From Blautia hansenii (lineage in GTDB: Bacteria > Bacillota > Clostridia > Lachnospirales > Lachnospiraceae), in assembly GCF_013304445.1 (NCBI RefSeq), contig NZ_JAAITA010000001.1, positions 186,001 to 250,000 on the forward strand: a stretch of 64,000 nt of DNA, read 5' to 3'. Below the pieces are notes generated by a model. That model was not told the origin of the DNA. It saw only the letters and a list, made by a program, of their open reading frames with translations, and searched no databases. Of the stretch, positions 51,821 to 60,148 are shown piece by piece (the stretch's first letter is position 1; the number at the start of each line of letters is the position of its first letter). Made by a program: the position numbers and the translations under genes.

Positions 51821-52300
51821 TTACTGCGGATAAACCAGGCGCTCTTCGGTGATATTGGTTAAAACTTCCTCTAAGTATTTTTTTGCCAGCCAGTTGGCCA
51901 TAGGCAGATTCATATCCAGATAATTGCCGCAGTCCTTTGCAGAGGACCCTGGTACTTCGCCGCGAAAATCACGGATAAAGGTGAACATCTCCGTAACCAG
52001 AGGAAGAATATCTCTGGAGGAGTCATCTCCGGCAAGAAGCAGGTAAAATCCGGTGCGGCAGCCCATTGGCCCAAAGTATACGGTTTTTGTGCCGAAATCC
52101 GGGTGATTGCGCAGGAAGGTGGCACCCAGATGTTCGATGGTGTGGACTTCTGCGGTGTTCATAACCGGTTCGTCGTTGGGAGAAGTCATGCGCAAATCAA
52201 AGGTGGTGATAACTTCCGCGCCTACATGGTCTTTCCGGGATACATAGACACCGGGTTTTAATTTTATATGGTCAATGGTAAAGCTTGCAATTTTTTCCAT
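51821..52300 (-). CDS. luxS: S-ribosylhomocysteine lyase (autoinducer-2 synthesis)
   Basis: The 159-residue metalloenzyme splits S-ribosylhomocysteine to homocysteine and DPD, the precursor of autoinducer 2. Metal ligands are visible in HTIEHLGATFLRNH near residue 52 (HxxEH) and in DCGNYLDMNLP near residue 126; the catalytic Cys is in GPMGCRTGFYL near residue 80. The ATG at 52298-52300 with AGAGGA upstream is chosen; the open frame extends to 52456 through the promoter. It faces the selenium cluster in a converging orientation. Confidence 0.97.
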   Translation of the reverse strand: MEKIASFTIDHIKLKPGVYVSRKDHVGAEVITTFDLRMTSPNDEPVMNTAEVHTIEHLGATFLRNHPDFGTKTVYFGPMGCRTGFYLLLAGDDSSRDILPLVTEMFTFIRDFRGEVPGSSAKDCGNYLDMNLPMANWLAKKYLEEVLTNITEERLVYPQ

Positions 52301-52334
52301 GCTGTGTCCTCTTTTCTTTTGGTATTGTAGCTTT

Positions 52335-52363
52335 ATTATACTGGTTTTTCTCCAGGGACGCAA
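52335..52363 (-). promoter_or_regulatory. Promoter for luxS
   Basis: On the minus strand TTGCGT and a perfect TATAAT are 17 bases apart, about 35 bases before the start codon. Confidence 0.65.
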
Positions 52364-52385
52364 GGGAAATAACCGGAGGGCAGGG

Positions 52386-52415
52386 TTGTGAAACCGGGGG
52401 AAGACGTGGTATACT
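52386..52415 (+). promoter_or_regulatory. Promoter for the methyltransferase gene
   Basis: TTGTGA and TATACT are 18 bases apart, pointing away from luxS; the start would be about 35 bases before ATG 52455. Confidence 0.5.
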
Positions 52416-52454
52416 TTTTCAGGTAGAGAATTTTGCGGAAACGGAGAAATCAAC

Positions 52455-53210
52455 ATGGAATTATTAGATAAAATCGAAGAATACTGGACGGGAAGAGCAG
52501 AGGGCTATTCTCAGGTGAATCAGGGCGAGCTGGCTACAGAACAGCGGGAAAAATGGAAGAAAAATCTGATGAGCCATCTGAAAGGGAAAAAACCGGAAGA
52601 GACAAAGGTACTGGATATTGGTACAGGTCCGGGATTTTTCGCGATTATTCTGGCAGAAGCGGGATATCAGGTGACAGCAGTGGATTATACAGAAGAAATG
52701 TTAAAAGAAGCGAAACAAAATGCAGGGAAACTTGCAGGAAAAATCCACTGGCAGCAAATGGATGCCCAAAATCTTGCATTTGCATCAGAGACTTTTGATG
52801 TGGTGGTTTCCAGAAATCTGACCTGGAATCTGGAGAAGCCGGAAAAAGCCTATGGAGAGTGGATCAGAGTTCTGAAAAAAGGCGGCATCCTTTTAAATTA
52901 TGACGCCAACTGGTACCATCATCTTTTCGACCAGGAGAAGCGCAGAGCCTATGAAGAAGACAGAGCCAGAGTGGAGGAACTGCAGCTGAGTGACCACTAC
53001 ACCTGTACGGATATTGACGCCATGGAGGAGATTGCAAGAGAGGTGCCGTTAAGCCGGATTGCAAGGCCCACATGGGATAAGCAGGTGCTCGGACAATTTT
53101 CTCCGAACCAGGTGCTTGTGGAAGAGGAGGTCTGGAAGGAAGTCTGGAGTGAAGAAGAAAAAGCAAATTATCAGTCAACTCCGATGTTTCTGATAATTGT
53201 GGAAAAATAA
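52455..53210 (+). CDS. Class I SAM-dependent methyltransferase
   Basis: The 251-residue protein has a UbiE/methyltransferase-11 type Rossmann domain: VLDIGTGPGFFAIILAEAGY near residue 49 (SAM motif I), VTAVDYTEEMLKEA (motif II acidic residue), MDAQNLAFASETFDVVVSRN near residue 103, and LKKGGILLNYDANW near residue 140. The N-terminal helix (YWTGRAEGYSQVNQGEL) is common in a group of Clostridial methyltransferases near transporters. The substrate is unknown. It is preceded by its own promoter and divergent from luxS. Confidence 0.88.
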   Translation: MELLDKIEEYWTGRAEGYSQVNQGELATEQREKWKKNLMSHLKGKKPEETKVLDIGTGPGFFAIILAEAGYQVTAVDYTEEMLKEAKQNAGKLAGKIHWQQMDAQNLAFASETFDVVVSRNLTWNLEKPEKAYGEWIRVLKKGGILLNYDANWYHHLFDQEKRRAYEEDRARVEELQLSDHYTCTDIDAMEEIAREVPLSRIARPTWDKQVLGQFSPNQVLVEEEVWKEVWSEEEKANYQSTPMFLIIVEK

Positions 53211-53233
53211 TAGAAAACAGAGACAGAACAAGG

Positions 53234-53262
53234 TTGCTGACAGAAAAGAAACGTGCTAAAAT
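53234..53262 (+). promoter_or_regulatory. Promoter for trpS
   Basis: TTGCTG and TAAAAT are 17 bases apart. No T-box is present in the short leader. Confidence 0.5.
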
Positions 53263-53304
53263 AGACAAATAAAGGGAAATTGTAGTAGTTGGAGGACAGA
53301 AGAG

Positions 53305-54309
53305 ATGATCAATGATAAAAAAGTTTTATTCAGCGGTATGCAGGCCACCGGAAACCTGACACTGGGAAATTATCTGGGAGCGCTGAAAAACTGGGTGACT
53401 TTAAGCGATGAATATGAGTGCTTTTACAGTGTGGTGGATATGCATTCCATTACGGTGCGCCAGGACCCGGCAACCCTCAGAAAGAGAGCGAGAGCGCTGC
53501 TGACTTTATATCTTGCGGCAGGTCTGGACCCTAAGAAGAACTGTATTTATTACCAGTCTCATGTGTCAGGACATGCAGAGCTGGCATGGATTTTAAACTG
53601 CTTTACCTATATGGGGGAATTAAACCGCATGACCCAGTTTAAAGACAAATCTGCAAAGCATGCGGATAACATCAATGCGGGACTCTTTACGTATCCGGTG
53701 CTGATGGCAGCCGATATTCTTCTATATCAGGCAGATGTGGTGCCGGTAGGCATTGACCAGATGCAGCACCTGGAACTGACTCGTGATATTGCCATCCGCT
53801 TCAATAACATTTATGGTGATGTGTTTACCATTCCGGAAGCCTATATCGGCAAGGTAGGCGCTAAGATTATGAGTCTGCAGGACCCTGCGAAGAAAATGTC
53901 CAAATCTGACGAAAATCCAAACGGCAGTATCTATCTTATGGATGACCCGGATACTATTATGAGAAAGTGTAAACGGGCGGTGACAGATTCAGAAGCCTGC
54001 ATTGCCTATAGAGACGAACAGCCGGGATTGAAAAACCTCATTGATATTTACTGTGCATGTCTGGGCAAAACTTCCGAGGAAGCAATCAGAGAATTTGAAG
54101 GAAAAGGCTATGGAGATTTGAAGATGGCTGTGGGAGAAGCGGTTGTCAGTGTGTTAAAGCCTTTGCAGGATGAAGTGGCAAGACTGGAAAAAGATAAGGG
54201 ATATCTGGATTCCATTATTAAGGAAAATGCAGAAAAAGCCCAGTATTTTGCAAATAAAACGCTGAGAAAGGTACAGCGTAAGGTTGGTTTTCCGGACAGA
54301 ATCCGGTAA
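53305..54309 (+). CDS. trpS: Tryptophanyl-tRNA synthetase
   Basis: The 334-residue class I synthetase charges tRNA-Trp. It shows GMQATGNLTLGNYLGALKNW near residue 11, where the HIGH-equivalent is TLGN, the tryptophan-binding loop with DADILLYQADVVPVGIDQMQHLEL-type sequence near residue 135, and KKMSKSD near residue 196. A GGAGGA site precedes ATG 53305. Length is normal for a Firmicute TrpRS. The next gene follows after 19 bases and may be co-transcribed. Confidence 0.96.
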   Translation: MINDKKVLFSGMQATGNLTLGNYLGALKNWVTLSDEYECFYSVVDMHSITVRQDPATLRKRARALLTLYLAAGLDPKKNCIYYQSHVSGHAELAWILNCFTYMGELNRMTQFKDKSAKHADNINAGLFTYPVLMAADILLYQADVVPVGIDQMQHLELTRDIAIRFNNIYGDVFTIPEAYIGKVGAKIMSLQDPAKKMSKSDENPNGSIYLMDDPDTIMRKCKRAVTDSEACIAYRDEQPGLKNLIDIYCACLGKTSEEAIREFEGKGYGDLKMAVGEAVVSVLKPLQDEVARLEKDKGYLDSIIKENAEKAQYFANKTLRKVQRKVGFPDRIR

Positions 54310-54328
54310 GAGACAGGAGGTGTCTGTT

Positions 54329-54823
54329 ATGACAGTTGAAGAAGTAATTACGGTTCTGGCTATGCAGGAGGAAATTTTGCAGTTCAATCATTTTACCAAT
54401 GAGGATGCATGGGAACTTGGCAATCTGCTGGTTGCGGAGGCAAAGAAGCGGGAACTGGATACCACGGTGGAAATTCGTCTGAACAATGGATACACAGTGT
54501 TTAAGTACGCAGGCAACGGCACAACACCAAACAATGAAATCTGGGCGGACAAGATGTTTGCGTCGGTTTCCCGTATGGAAAAAAGCACCATGCTTCTGTA
54601 CAGCGAACTGAAAAGGAGCGAAGAAACCATGGAAGACATCGGACTGGGAAAAGAAGAATATTCCTGCCTGGGCGGGGGATTTCCGGTGCGTGTGGAAGAA
54701 GTGGGCGTTATCGGAGCCATTATGGTGACCAACCAGAGCCATTTTGTCAATCATGACATTATTGTAAAGGCATTGAGCAGATACCTTCATATCGATGAAG
54801 TTCCCAGAATTCGGGCTTTATAG
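54329..54823 (+). CDS. UPF0303 / GlcG-HbpS-like protein
   Basis: The 164-residue protein resembles the UPF0303 family of the HbpS/GlcG-like superfamily, whose members bind haem or cobalamin or have no known role. Features include FNHFTNEDAWELGNLLVAEA near residue 18, VEIRLNNGYTVFKYAGNGT near residue 43, and a late GGGFPVRVEEVGVIGAIMV strand-turn-strand near residue 114. I chose ATG 54329 after AGGAGGTG; an upstream in-frame start at 54284 lies inside trpS. Cytoplasmic, function unknown. Confidence 0.82.
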   Translation: MTVEEVITVLAMQEEILQFNHFTNEDAWELGNLLVAEAKKRELDTTVEIRLNNGYTVFKYAGNGTTPNNEIWADKMFASVSRMEKSTMLLYSELKRSEETMEDIGLGKEEYSCLGGGFPVRVEEVGVIGAIMVTNQSHFVNHDIIVKALSRYLHIDEVPRIRAL

Positions 54824-54852
54824 AAAAGATTTTAGAAAAAATTTAGAAAATA

Positions 54853-54880
54853 TCCTAAAATGAAATTGACATTTTTAGGA
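54853..54880. repeat. Inverted repeat before the small membrane protein gene
   Basis: TCCTAAAATG and CATTTTTAGGA form an imperfect inverted repeat across a seven-base centre that contains TTGACA (54866-54871). With TATAAA at 54887 the spacing is only 15, so the promoter is uncertain, but the repeat could be a regulator site. Confidence 0.4.
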
Positions 54881-54925
54881 AGGAATTATAAAATGATTAC
54901 AAATTTACGGAGGAGGGCTTTGGTT

Positions 54926-55402
54926 ATGGAAAAAAAGGCACCGGGAAAAGGTTTTTTAAAGGGTGTAGGGATTTTACTGATTATCGGTGGGGTGTTTGGA
55001 TTTATCGGCGCAGCGTCTAATGCGTTTGTAGCAAGTGCATTATCAAGCGGCTCACTGGATTCTGCCACAACTGCCATTTATGAACAGGCGGGACTTACAG
55101 CAGAAACTTTTCAGGCAGGAATTATCACATCTGTCATTCAGGGCGTTATCTACCTGGTAGCAGGAATTTTAGGTGTGGCAAACTGCAACAAGATTGAAAA
55201 AGCAAATATCTGCTTTATCTGCGGAATTGTCTTGATTGCATTTGTGTTAGTCAATGCAGGAATTTCCGCTGCTACAACAGGATTTACTGCATTATCGATA
55301 GTTTCTATTCTGGCTTCTTTGATTCTTCCCTTGTTATACTTCTGGGGAGCATTAAAAAACCGTCAGGCTATGCAGGACGCGCAGAACGGAACAAGTTTAT
55401 AA
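54926..55402 (+). CDS. Four-helix integral membrane protein of unknown function
   Basis: The 158-residue protein has four membrane segments near residues 10-35 (GVGILLIIGGVFGFIGAA), 68-88 (VIQGVIYLVAGILGV), 92-115 and 120-145, and short polar ends (MEKKAPGKGF and KNRQAMQDAQNGTSL). I do not recognise a functional motif. ATG 54926 follows GGAGGAGGG at nine bases; ATG 54860 and 54893 lie upstream of that site. A terminator behind it separates it from the ABC genes, so co-function is not implied. Confidence 0.75.
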   Translation: MEKKAPGKGFLKGVGILLIIGGVFGFIGAASNAFVASALSSGSLDSATTAIYEQAGLTAETFQAGIITSVIQGVIYLVAGILGVANCNKIEKANICFICGIVLIAFVLVNAGISAATTGFTALSIVSILASLILPLLYFWGALKNRQAMQDAQNGTSL

Positions 55403-55420
55403 GGAAAAGATGTAGTGAGG

Positions 55421-55462
55421 GCAGGACAAAACGGGGAAATTTCCTGTTTTGCCCTGCTTTTG
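55421..55462 (+). terminator. Intrinsic terminator before the ABC export operon
   Basis: GCAGGACAAAAC plus GGAAA pairs with TTTCC plus GTTTTGCCCTGC (one bulge), followed by TTTT. Confidence 0.8.
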
Positions 55463-55531
55463 TATACAAAAACGCGATTGGAAACTGCTCTGCAGTTTTT
55501 GATTATATATTATGAGAGAAAGGAAGAACTT

Positions 55532-56266
55532 ATGGAACATCTTATTAAAGTAACGGATTTGTGCAAGGTTTACAATCCGGGTGAGAATGAAGTAAGAGCA
55601 TTAGACCATATTAATCTGGAGGTTGATACAGGCGAGTTTGTAGCCATTATCGGCCAGTCGGGTTCCGGAAAGTCTACATTCATGAATATGCTGGGCTGTC
55701 TGGATACGCCTACTTCGGGTACTTATTTTCTGAATGGTACAGATGTGTCCACCATGACGGACAATCAGCTTTCTGCAGTCAGAAATAAGGAAATCGGCTT
55801 CATTTTCCAGGGGTTTAATCTGATTTCAAATCTGACCGCAGAGGAAAATGTGGAACTGCCGCTGATTTACAGGGGAATTGATAAGAAGACCAGAAGGCAG
55901 CTTTCCAGGGAGGCTCTGGAAATGGTAGGACTTGCCCATCGTATGAACCACAAGCCGTCAGAGATGTCAGGCGGACAGCAGCAGCGTGTGGCTATTGCCA
56001 GAGCCATTGCGGCCAAGCCTCCGGTGATTCTGGCCGATGAGCCTACCGGAAATCTGGATTCGGCTTCCAGCAAGGAAATTCTGGGAATTTTAAAAGACTT
56101 GCACAAAGGGGGAAGAACGGTGATTCTCATTACCCATGATGATGGCATTGCCGCCAGGGCAAAGCGTGTGGTGCGTATTATGGATGGGAAGATAGAATCC
56201 GATATTATAAACCCTGCATTTGACAGTATGGAGGAAGAACATGAAAAAGGGAATAACGAAGAGTAA
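55532..56266 (+). CDS. MacB-type ABC transporter ATP-binding protein
   Basis: The 244-residue ATPase drives a MacB-like mechanotransmission transporter. Walker A is GQSGSGKSTFMNMLG near residue 42, the Q loop lies in GFIFQGFNLI near residue 90, the signature is [15 protein letters not shown] near residue 145, and Walker B with catalytic Glu is VILADEPTGNLDS near residue 165. The LolD/MacB-type ending (HDDGIAARAKRVVRIMDGKI) is present. ATG 55532 follows AAGGAAG. The adaptor gene starts inside its 3' end (26-base overlap). Confidence 0.94.
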   Translation: MEHLIKVTDLCKVYNPGENEVRALDHINLEVDTGEFVAIIGQSGSGKSTFMNMLGCLDTPTSGTYFLNGTDVSTMTDNQLSAVRNKEIGFIFQGFNLISNLTAEENVELPLIYRGIDKKTRRQLSREALEMVGLAHRMNHKPSEMSGGQQQRVAIARAIAAKPPVILADEPTGNLDSASSKEILGILKDLHKGGRTVILITHDDGIAARAKRVVRIMDGKIESDIINPAFDSMEEEHEKGNNEE

Positions 56267-57872
56267 AAACATGATTATGCTGATTACCATAGGGGTAATT
56301 GTACTGGCTATCGGCTTGATTGCACTTGTCGGCAGTATGAACAGTAAAGGGAAGGATGCCGCACCGTCTGTAGAGGTCGTATCCGTGGGGACGGGAAACG
56401 TCACACAGGAAGTGGATGCTACAGGAAATGTGGAAAGCGAACAGAAGAAAACTTTCTACTCTCCGGTCAACGGAACCATTCAGACCATGACCGCAGAAGC
56501 AGGAGACAGTGTAGACGCTGGAAAAAGCATCATTGGTTTTAATCTGGAAGACCTGGAAGCAGAAAACCAGGAGGCACAGCTGACAGCAAAATCCGGCGAA
56601 CTGGATATAAAGGATGCGCAGGAACAGGCAAGCACTGCTGCAAATAAAGTGGCAGAAGCCCAGGCGGCCATTCCGGGACTGGAAAGCCAGATTGAAGAGA
56701 AGCAAAATCAAATCAACAGCCTGCGCCAGCAGATTGCAGACGCACAGACCAACGCACAGAATGATGCCCAGGCACAGATAGAACAGGCTCAGGCAGAGGC
56801 CAAAGCAGAGGCCGACGCAGCTTATGATGCAGCGGTTGCAGCAGCAGACCAGGAATATCAGAAAGCTTTGGATGAGTACAACAACGTTACAAAAAAAGAT
56901 TATGACCAGAAGCTCAGCGATTTGAAAACAAAAATTGACTCTGGTACAGCAGCAGAATCCGAACTGGAAGATTACAGATACCTTCTGAATAATCCTCCGG
57001 CAGAACCGGTGAAAAAAGAGGTAAATCAGGCAGATTACAGCGTTTCCACGGATGGACTTTCCGGCACAGTTACAGCGGATACCTCTGATTTGCAGGCACA
57101 GATGGAAACAGCTTCCTCTGATTTAGCACAGCTTCAGTCTGATTTGGCTTCTAAAAAAGCCATTGCAGAAAATGACACAGCAGGTCTGACAGATGCAGCA
57201 AGAGAAAAAATGACTATTACCAGCAACCTGTCAGAATTGAAATCAAAGAATCTTCAGGAACTCTTAGAAGAAGGCAGAAAAGGTATTCAGGCAGAGTTTA
57301 AAGGGGTTATTTCTGACGCAAAAGTAACACAGGGCGCAACCGTTACCCAGGGAATGGAACTTTTCACCCTGCAGAGCACACAGGATGTATGCGTGGAAGC
57401 CAACGTATCCAAATACGATTTTGACAAGGTAAAAGAAGGTCAGAAGGCAGAAATCACTCTTGGTGATAAAAAGTATAAAGGTACAGTAGACAAAGTCAGC
57501 AAGATTGCCATTCCAAATGAAAAGGGAACACCTCTGATTGGGGTCAGTGTACATATTGACAATCCGGACGATGATATTTTTATTGGTGTGGAAGCCAAGG
57601 TTACCATTCAGGCATCCGAGGCTAAAAATGTGCCGGTACTTCCTGTAGAGGTGGTAAACATCGGAAAAGAAGGCTCTTTCTGCTATGTAGTGAACAAGGG
57701 AAAAATTGAGAAAAAAGACATCGAGACAGGGGTAACTTCAGACTCCATGGTAGAAGTAAAAAGCGGACTGAAAAAAGGAGACCAGGTTATTAAGGATATG
57801 GGCAATTACAGCGAAGGCGACAGTGTGACCGCAAAGGAAGCCAAGACAGAGGACAACAAAGCCTCTAAGTAG
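56241..57872 (+). CDS. Periplasmic-adaptor-like (HlyD/MacA) membrane fusion protein
   Basis: The 543-residue protein is anchored by one N-terminal membrane segment near residues 10-32 (MIMLITIGVIVLAIGLIALV). A split biotinyl-lipoyl domain begins VTQEVDATGNVESEQKKTFY near residue 55. A very long Ala/Glu/Gln-rich coiled coil covers about residues 115-350, and the second lipoyl half and beta-barrel follow (GATVTQGMELFTLQS; VEANVSKYDFDKVKEGQKAE). In Gram-positive bacteria such adaptors link MacB-like permeases to extracytoplasmic substrates. It is longer than typical MacA (about 370) because of the coiled coil. Confidence 0.9.
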   Translation: MKKGITKSKNMIMLITIGVIVLAIGLIALVGSMNSKGKDAAPSVEVVSVGTGNVTQEVDATGNVESEQKKTFYSPVNGTIQTMTAEAGDSVDAGKSIIGFNLEDLEAENQEAQLTAKSGELDIKDAQEQASTAANKVAEAQAAIPGLESQIEEKQNQINSLRQQIADAQTNAQNDAQAQIEQAQAEAKAEADAAYDAAVAAADQEYQKALDEYNNVTKKDYDQKLSDLKTKIDSGTAAESELEDYRYLLNNPPAEPVKKEVNQADYSVSTDGLSGTVTADTSDLQAQMETASSDLAQLQSDLASKKAIAENDTAGLTDAAREKMTITSNLSELKSKNLQELLEEGRKGIQAEFKGVISDAKVTQGATVTQGMELFTLQSTQDVCVEANVSKYDFDKVKEGQKAEITLGDKKYKGTVDKVSKIAIPNEKGTPLIGVSVHIDNPDDDIFIGVEAKVTIQASEAKNVPVLPVEVVNIGKEGSFCYVVNKGKIEKKDIETGVTSDSMVEVKSGLKKGDQVIKDMGNYSEGDSVTAKEAKTEDNKASK

Positions 57873-57889
57873 CAGGAAAGGAAGAGAAT

Positions 57890-59125
57890 ATGGGAAATAT
57901 AGTAGAATATGTCAAAATGGCGATTCAGAATATTCTTGCCAATAAGGGACGTTCCTTTCTTACCATGCTTGGTATTATTATCGGAATTGCGTCGGTCATC
58001 GCTATCGTATCCATCGGTGAGGGTACCAAGAATCAGATGAACAGTGAGATTAACGATGCGGGCGGCGGTCAGATTGCCATTAACTGCAGTACCGATGCCA
58101 TGAATCAGGATGTTTATATGACACCGGAGGACTTGGATGCTATCCGGGAAATCAAAGGTGTGGAAGGTGTTACAGGAACCGACAGTGTTACCGGAGATAC
58201 AGTAACCGGGAAAGGGGAATTTCAGATAAACCTTTCTATGGAGACACAGGATGGACAGCTTTTGAATAACTATTCCATGAAGAGAGGTTCCTACTTCACG
58301 GAGGCAGATGTGACAGAGGGCAGAAATGTATGTGTCATTTCCGACAGCGATGCCAAAAGACTCTTTGGTTCGGATGATGTAGTGGGCATGGATATTGATG
58401 TACAGTGTCTGAATCTGACAAAATCCTTCCGGATTGTGGGCGTTACCACCCACAAAGAAAATGGAACCTTTGTCAGCTATACTTATGAAGGCATGCCGGT
58501 TTCCATCTCCATTCCGTATACAGCAGCCAGAGATTTTCTGGGAGATTCCACGGATGATTTTTATTACATTATGGTACAGGCCGATAAAAAAATGGACTCA
58601 AAAGTCATTTCCGATAAAATCATCAAGGTTCTGGAACAGAAACACCAGTCTGCAGGGGAGGATTACTTCCAGGTACAGAGTTTCCAGGATGTGATGAAGG
58701 TCATGAACCAGATGTTGGGCATGGTAACGGCATTTATTTCCTTTGTGGCAGGAATTTCTCTGCTGGTAGGCGGTATTGGTGTTATGAACATTATGTTGGT
58801 ATCTGTAACAGAGCGAACCAGAGAAATCGGTATCCGAAAATCTCTGGGGGCGAAGACCTCTTCCATTATGATGCAGTTTCTGGCAGAATCCGCCATTCTG
58901 ACTGTTATTGGAGGAATTATTGGTATTATTCTGGGAATTGCAGGAGGATTTGGAATCTGTTCGGTTATCAGTTCCAGCCAGGGAATGACTTTGACGCCGG
59001 GAATCAGTGTCAGCACAATTTTGATTGCAACGGCCTTTTCCTGTGCAGTGGGAATTTTCTTCGGAATTTATCCGGCAAAGAAAGCAGCTTCTTTAAGTCC
59101 TATTGAGGCACTTAGAAGAAATTAA
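57890..59125 (+). CDS. MacB-like ABC transporter permease
   Basis: The 411-residue permease has the MacB plan: one N-terminal membrane segment (residues 20-45, LTMLGIIIGIASVIAIVSIG), an extracytoplasmic MacB core of about 220 residues, and three C-terminal segments of the FtsX domain near residues 280-305, 330-360 and 370-395. Conserved stretches are GGIGVMNIMLVSVTERTREI with GIRKSLGA near residue 293 and the ending IYPAKKAASLSPIEALR. With the ATPase and adaptor it forms a complete tripartite-like exporter, possibly for a peptide or antimicrobial; no regulator or substrate gene is adjacent. Confidence 0.93.
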   Translation: MGNIVEYVKMAIQNILANKGRSFLTMLGIIIGIASVIAIVSIGEGTKNQMNSEINDAGGGQIAINCSTDAMNQDVYMTPEDLDAIREIKGVEGVTGTDSVTGDTVTGKGEFQINLSMETQDGQLLNNYSMKRGSYFTEADVTEGRNVCVISDSDAKRLFGSDDVVGMDIDVQCLNLTKSFRIVGVTTHKENGTFVSYTYEGMPVSISIPYTAARDFLGDSTDDFYYIMVQADKKMDSKVISDKIIKVLEQKHQSAGEDYFQVQSFQDVMKVMNQMLGMVTAFISFVAGISLLVGGIGVMNIMLVSVTERTREIGIRKSLGAKTSSIMMQFLAESAILTVIGGIIGIILGIAGGFGICSVISSSQGMTLTPGISVSTILIATAFSCAVGIFFGIYPAKKAASLSPIEALRRN

Positions 59126-59149
59126 AAGAAAACAGAAAATTGAGAAACA

Positions 59150-59210
59150 AAAAAAGCCCGGTTCAGGACAGACCGCTGCATTTGGCAGCTGAAGTTCTGA
59201 CCGGGCTTTT
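59150..59210. terminator. Bidirectional terminator between the ABC operon and rluA
   Basis: AAAAAGCCCGGTTCAG-type arm pairs with CTGACCGGGCTTTT, with an internal hairpin CTGCATTTGGCAG. T runs occur on both strands, so it serves both converging units. Confidence 0.9.
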
Positions 59211-59241
59211 CAAATGTAAATTCCGGTGTCTTTTGCATACA

Positions 59242-60129
59242 TCAGGCAAACAAATCAGCCATATCTTCCGGCAGAGGAGCCCGAAAGGTGAGGGGACTGC
59301 CAGTCATGGGATGTGTGAAAGAAAGCGCATAAGAATGGAGGGAGACCCGTTTTATCCGTGAAAAATCAGGATAATAGAGGTAATCGCCTAACAGGGGATG
59401 TCCCAGATAGCCCATATGCACCCGTATCTGGTGTGTTCTGCCGGTTTCCAGGGAAAGCTGCACAAGAGAATAGTCGTTTCGGGAATCCAGGACACGGTAA
59501 TGGGTGACAGCCCGTTCGCCTTTTTCAAAATCCACGCACCGCTCTATGGCAGAGCCTTCTTTTCTGGCAATAGGGGCGTCTATAGTACCGCTTTCGGGAA
59601 TGGGGACTCCTTTTACAATGGCTTGATAGGTTCTGTGAATCTCTCTTTTTTTCATTTGAGCAGAGAGAATAGAAGCGCTGAGGGCGTTTTTTGCCAGAAT
59701 CAGCAGTCCCGTGGTATCCCGGTCCAGGCGGTTGATGCAGCGGAAGACAAAAGGTTTTCCCTGCTGTGCGTAATACCAGGCCGCGCCGTTTGCCAGGGTG
59801 TTGTCATAGTTATTGACAGAAGGGTGTACCGGCATGTCTGCGGGCTTGTTCAGAAGCAGAATATCTTCATCCTCATAAACAATAGACAGAGGCATGGCAA
59901 CCGGAACAATGTTCTGAGAAGGGGTGTCTTCCGTTAAGGTGATTTTCAGAAGGTCTCCCGCCTGTAAGGGGGTTCGCACATAAGCCCATTCATTGTTTAC
60001 CAGAATCCCCTTTTCTGTTTTTTTCAAGTGTACCAGAATCTGGTGAGAGCAGCCTTTTCTTTTTAAATACTCCCCTGCGGTGCAGGGGAGGTCAGAATCA
60101 GCCACACAATATTCAAAAATACGGTTCAT
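59242..60129 (-). CDS. RluA-family pseudouridine synthase
   Basis: The 295-residue enzyme converts uridine to pseudouridine in rRNA or tRNA. An N-terminal S4-like part (TAGEYLKRKGCSHQILVHLK) is followed by the catalytic domain with YEDEDILLLNKPADMPVHPS near residue 86, the catalytic Asp in NRLDRDTTGLLILAKN near residue 134, and LETGRTHQIRVHMGYLGHPL-type sequence near residue 227. The family member (RluD/YlyB/YjbO-like) cannot be fixed, so no symbol is given. It lies 19 bases behind the potC-potD gene and may be in the same transcript. Confidence 0.93.
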   Translation of the reverse strand: MNRIFEYCVADSDLPCTAGEYLKRKGCSHQILVHLKKTEKGILVNNEWAYVRTPLQAGDLLKITLTEDTPSQNIVPVAMPLSIVYEDEDILLLNKPADMPVHPSVNNYDNTLANGAAWYYAQQGKPFVFRCINRLDRDTTGLLILAKNALSASILSAQMKKREIHRTYQAIVKGVPIPESGTIDAPIARKEGSAIERCVDFEKGERAVTHYRVLDSRNDYSLVQLSLETGRTHQIRVHMGYLGHPLLGDYLYYPDFSRIKRVSLHSYALSFTHPMTGSPLTFRAPLPEDMADLFA

Positions 60130-60148
60130 AAAAATTTCCTTTTGTAGC

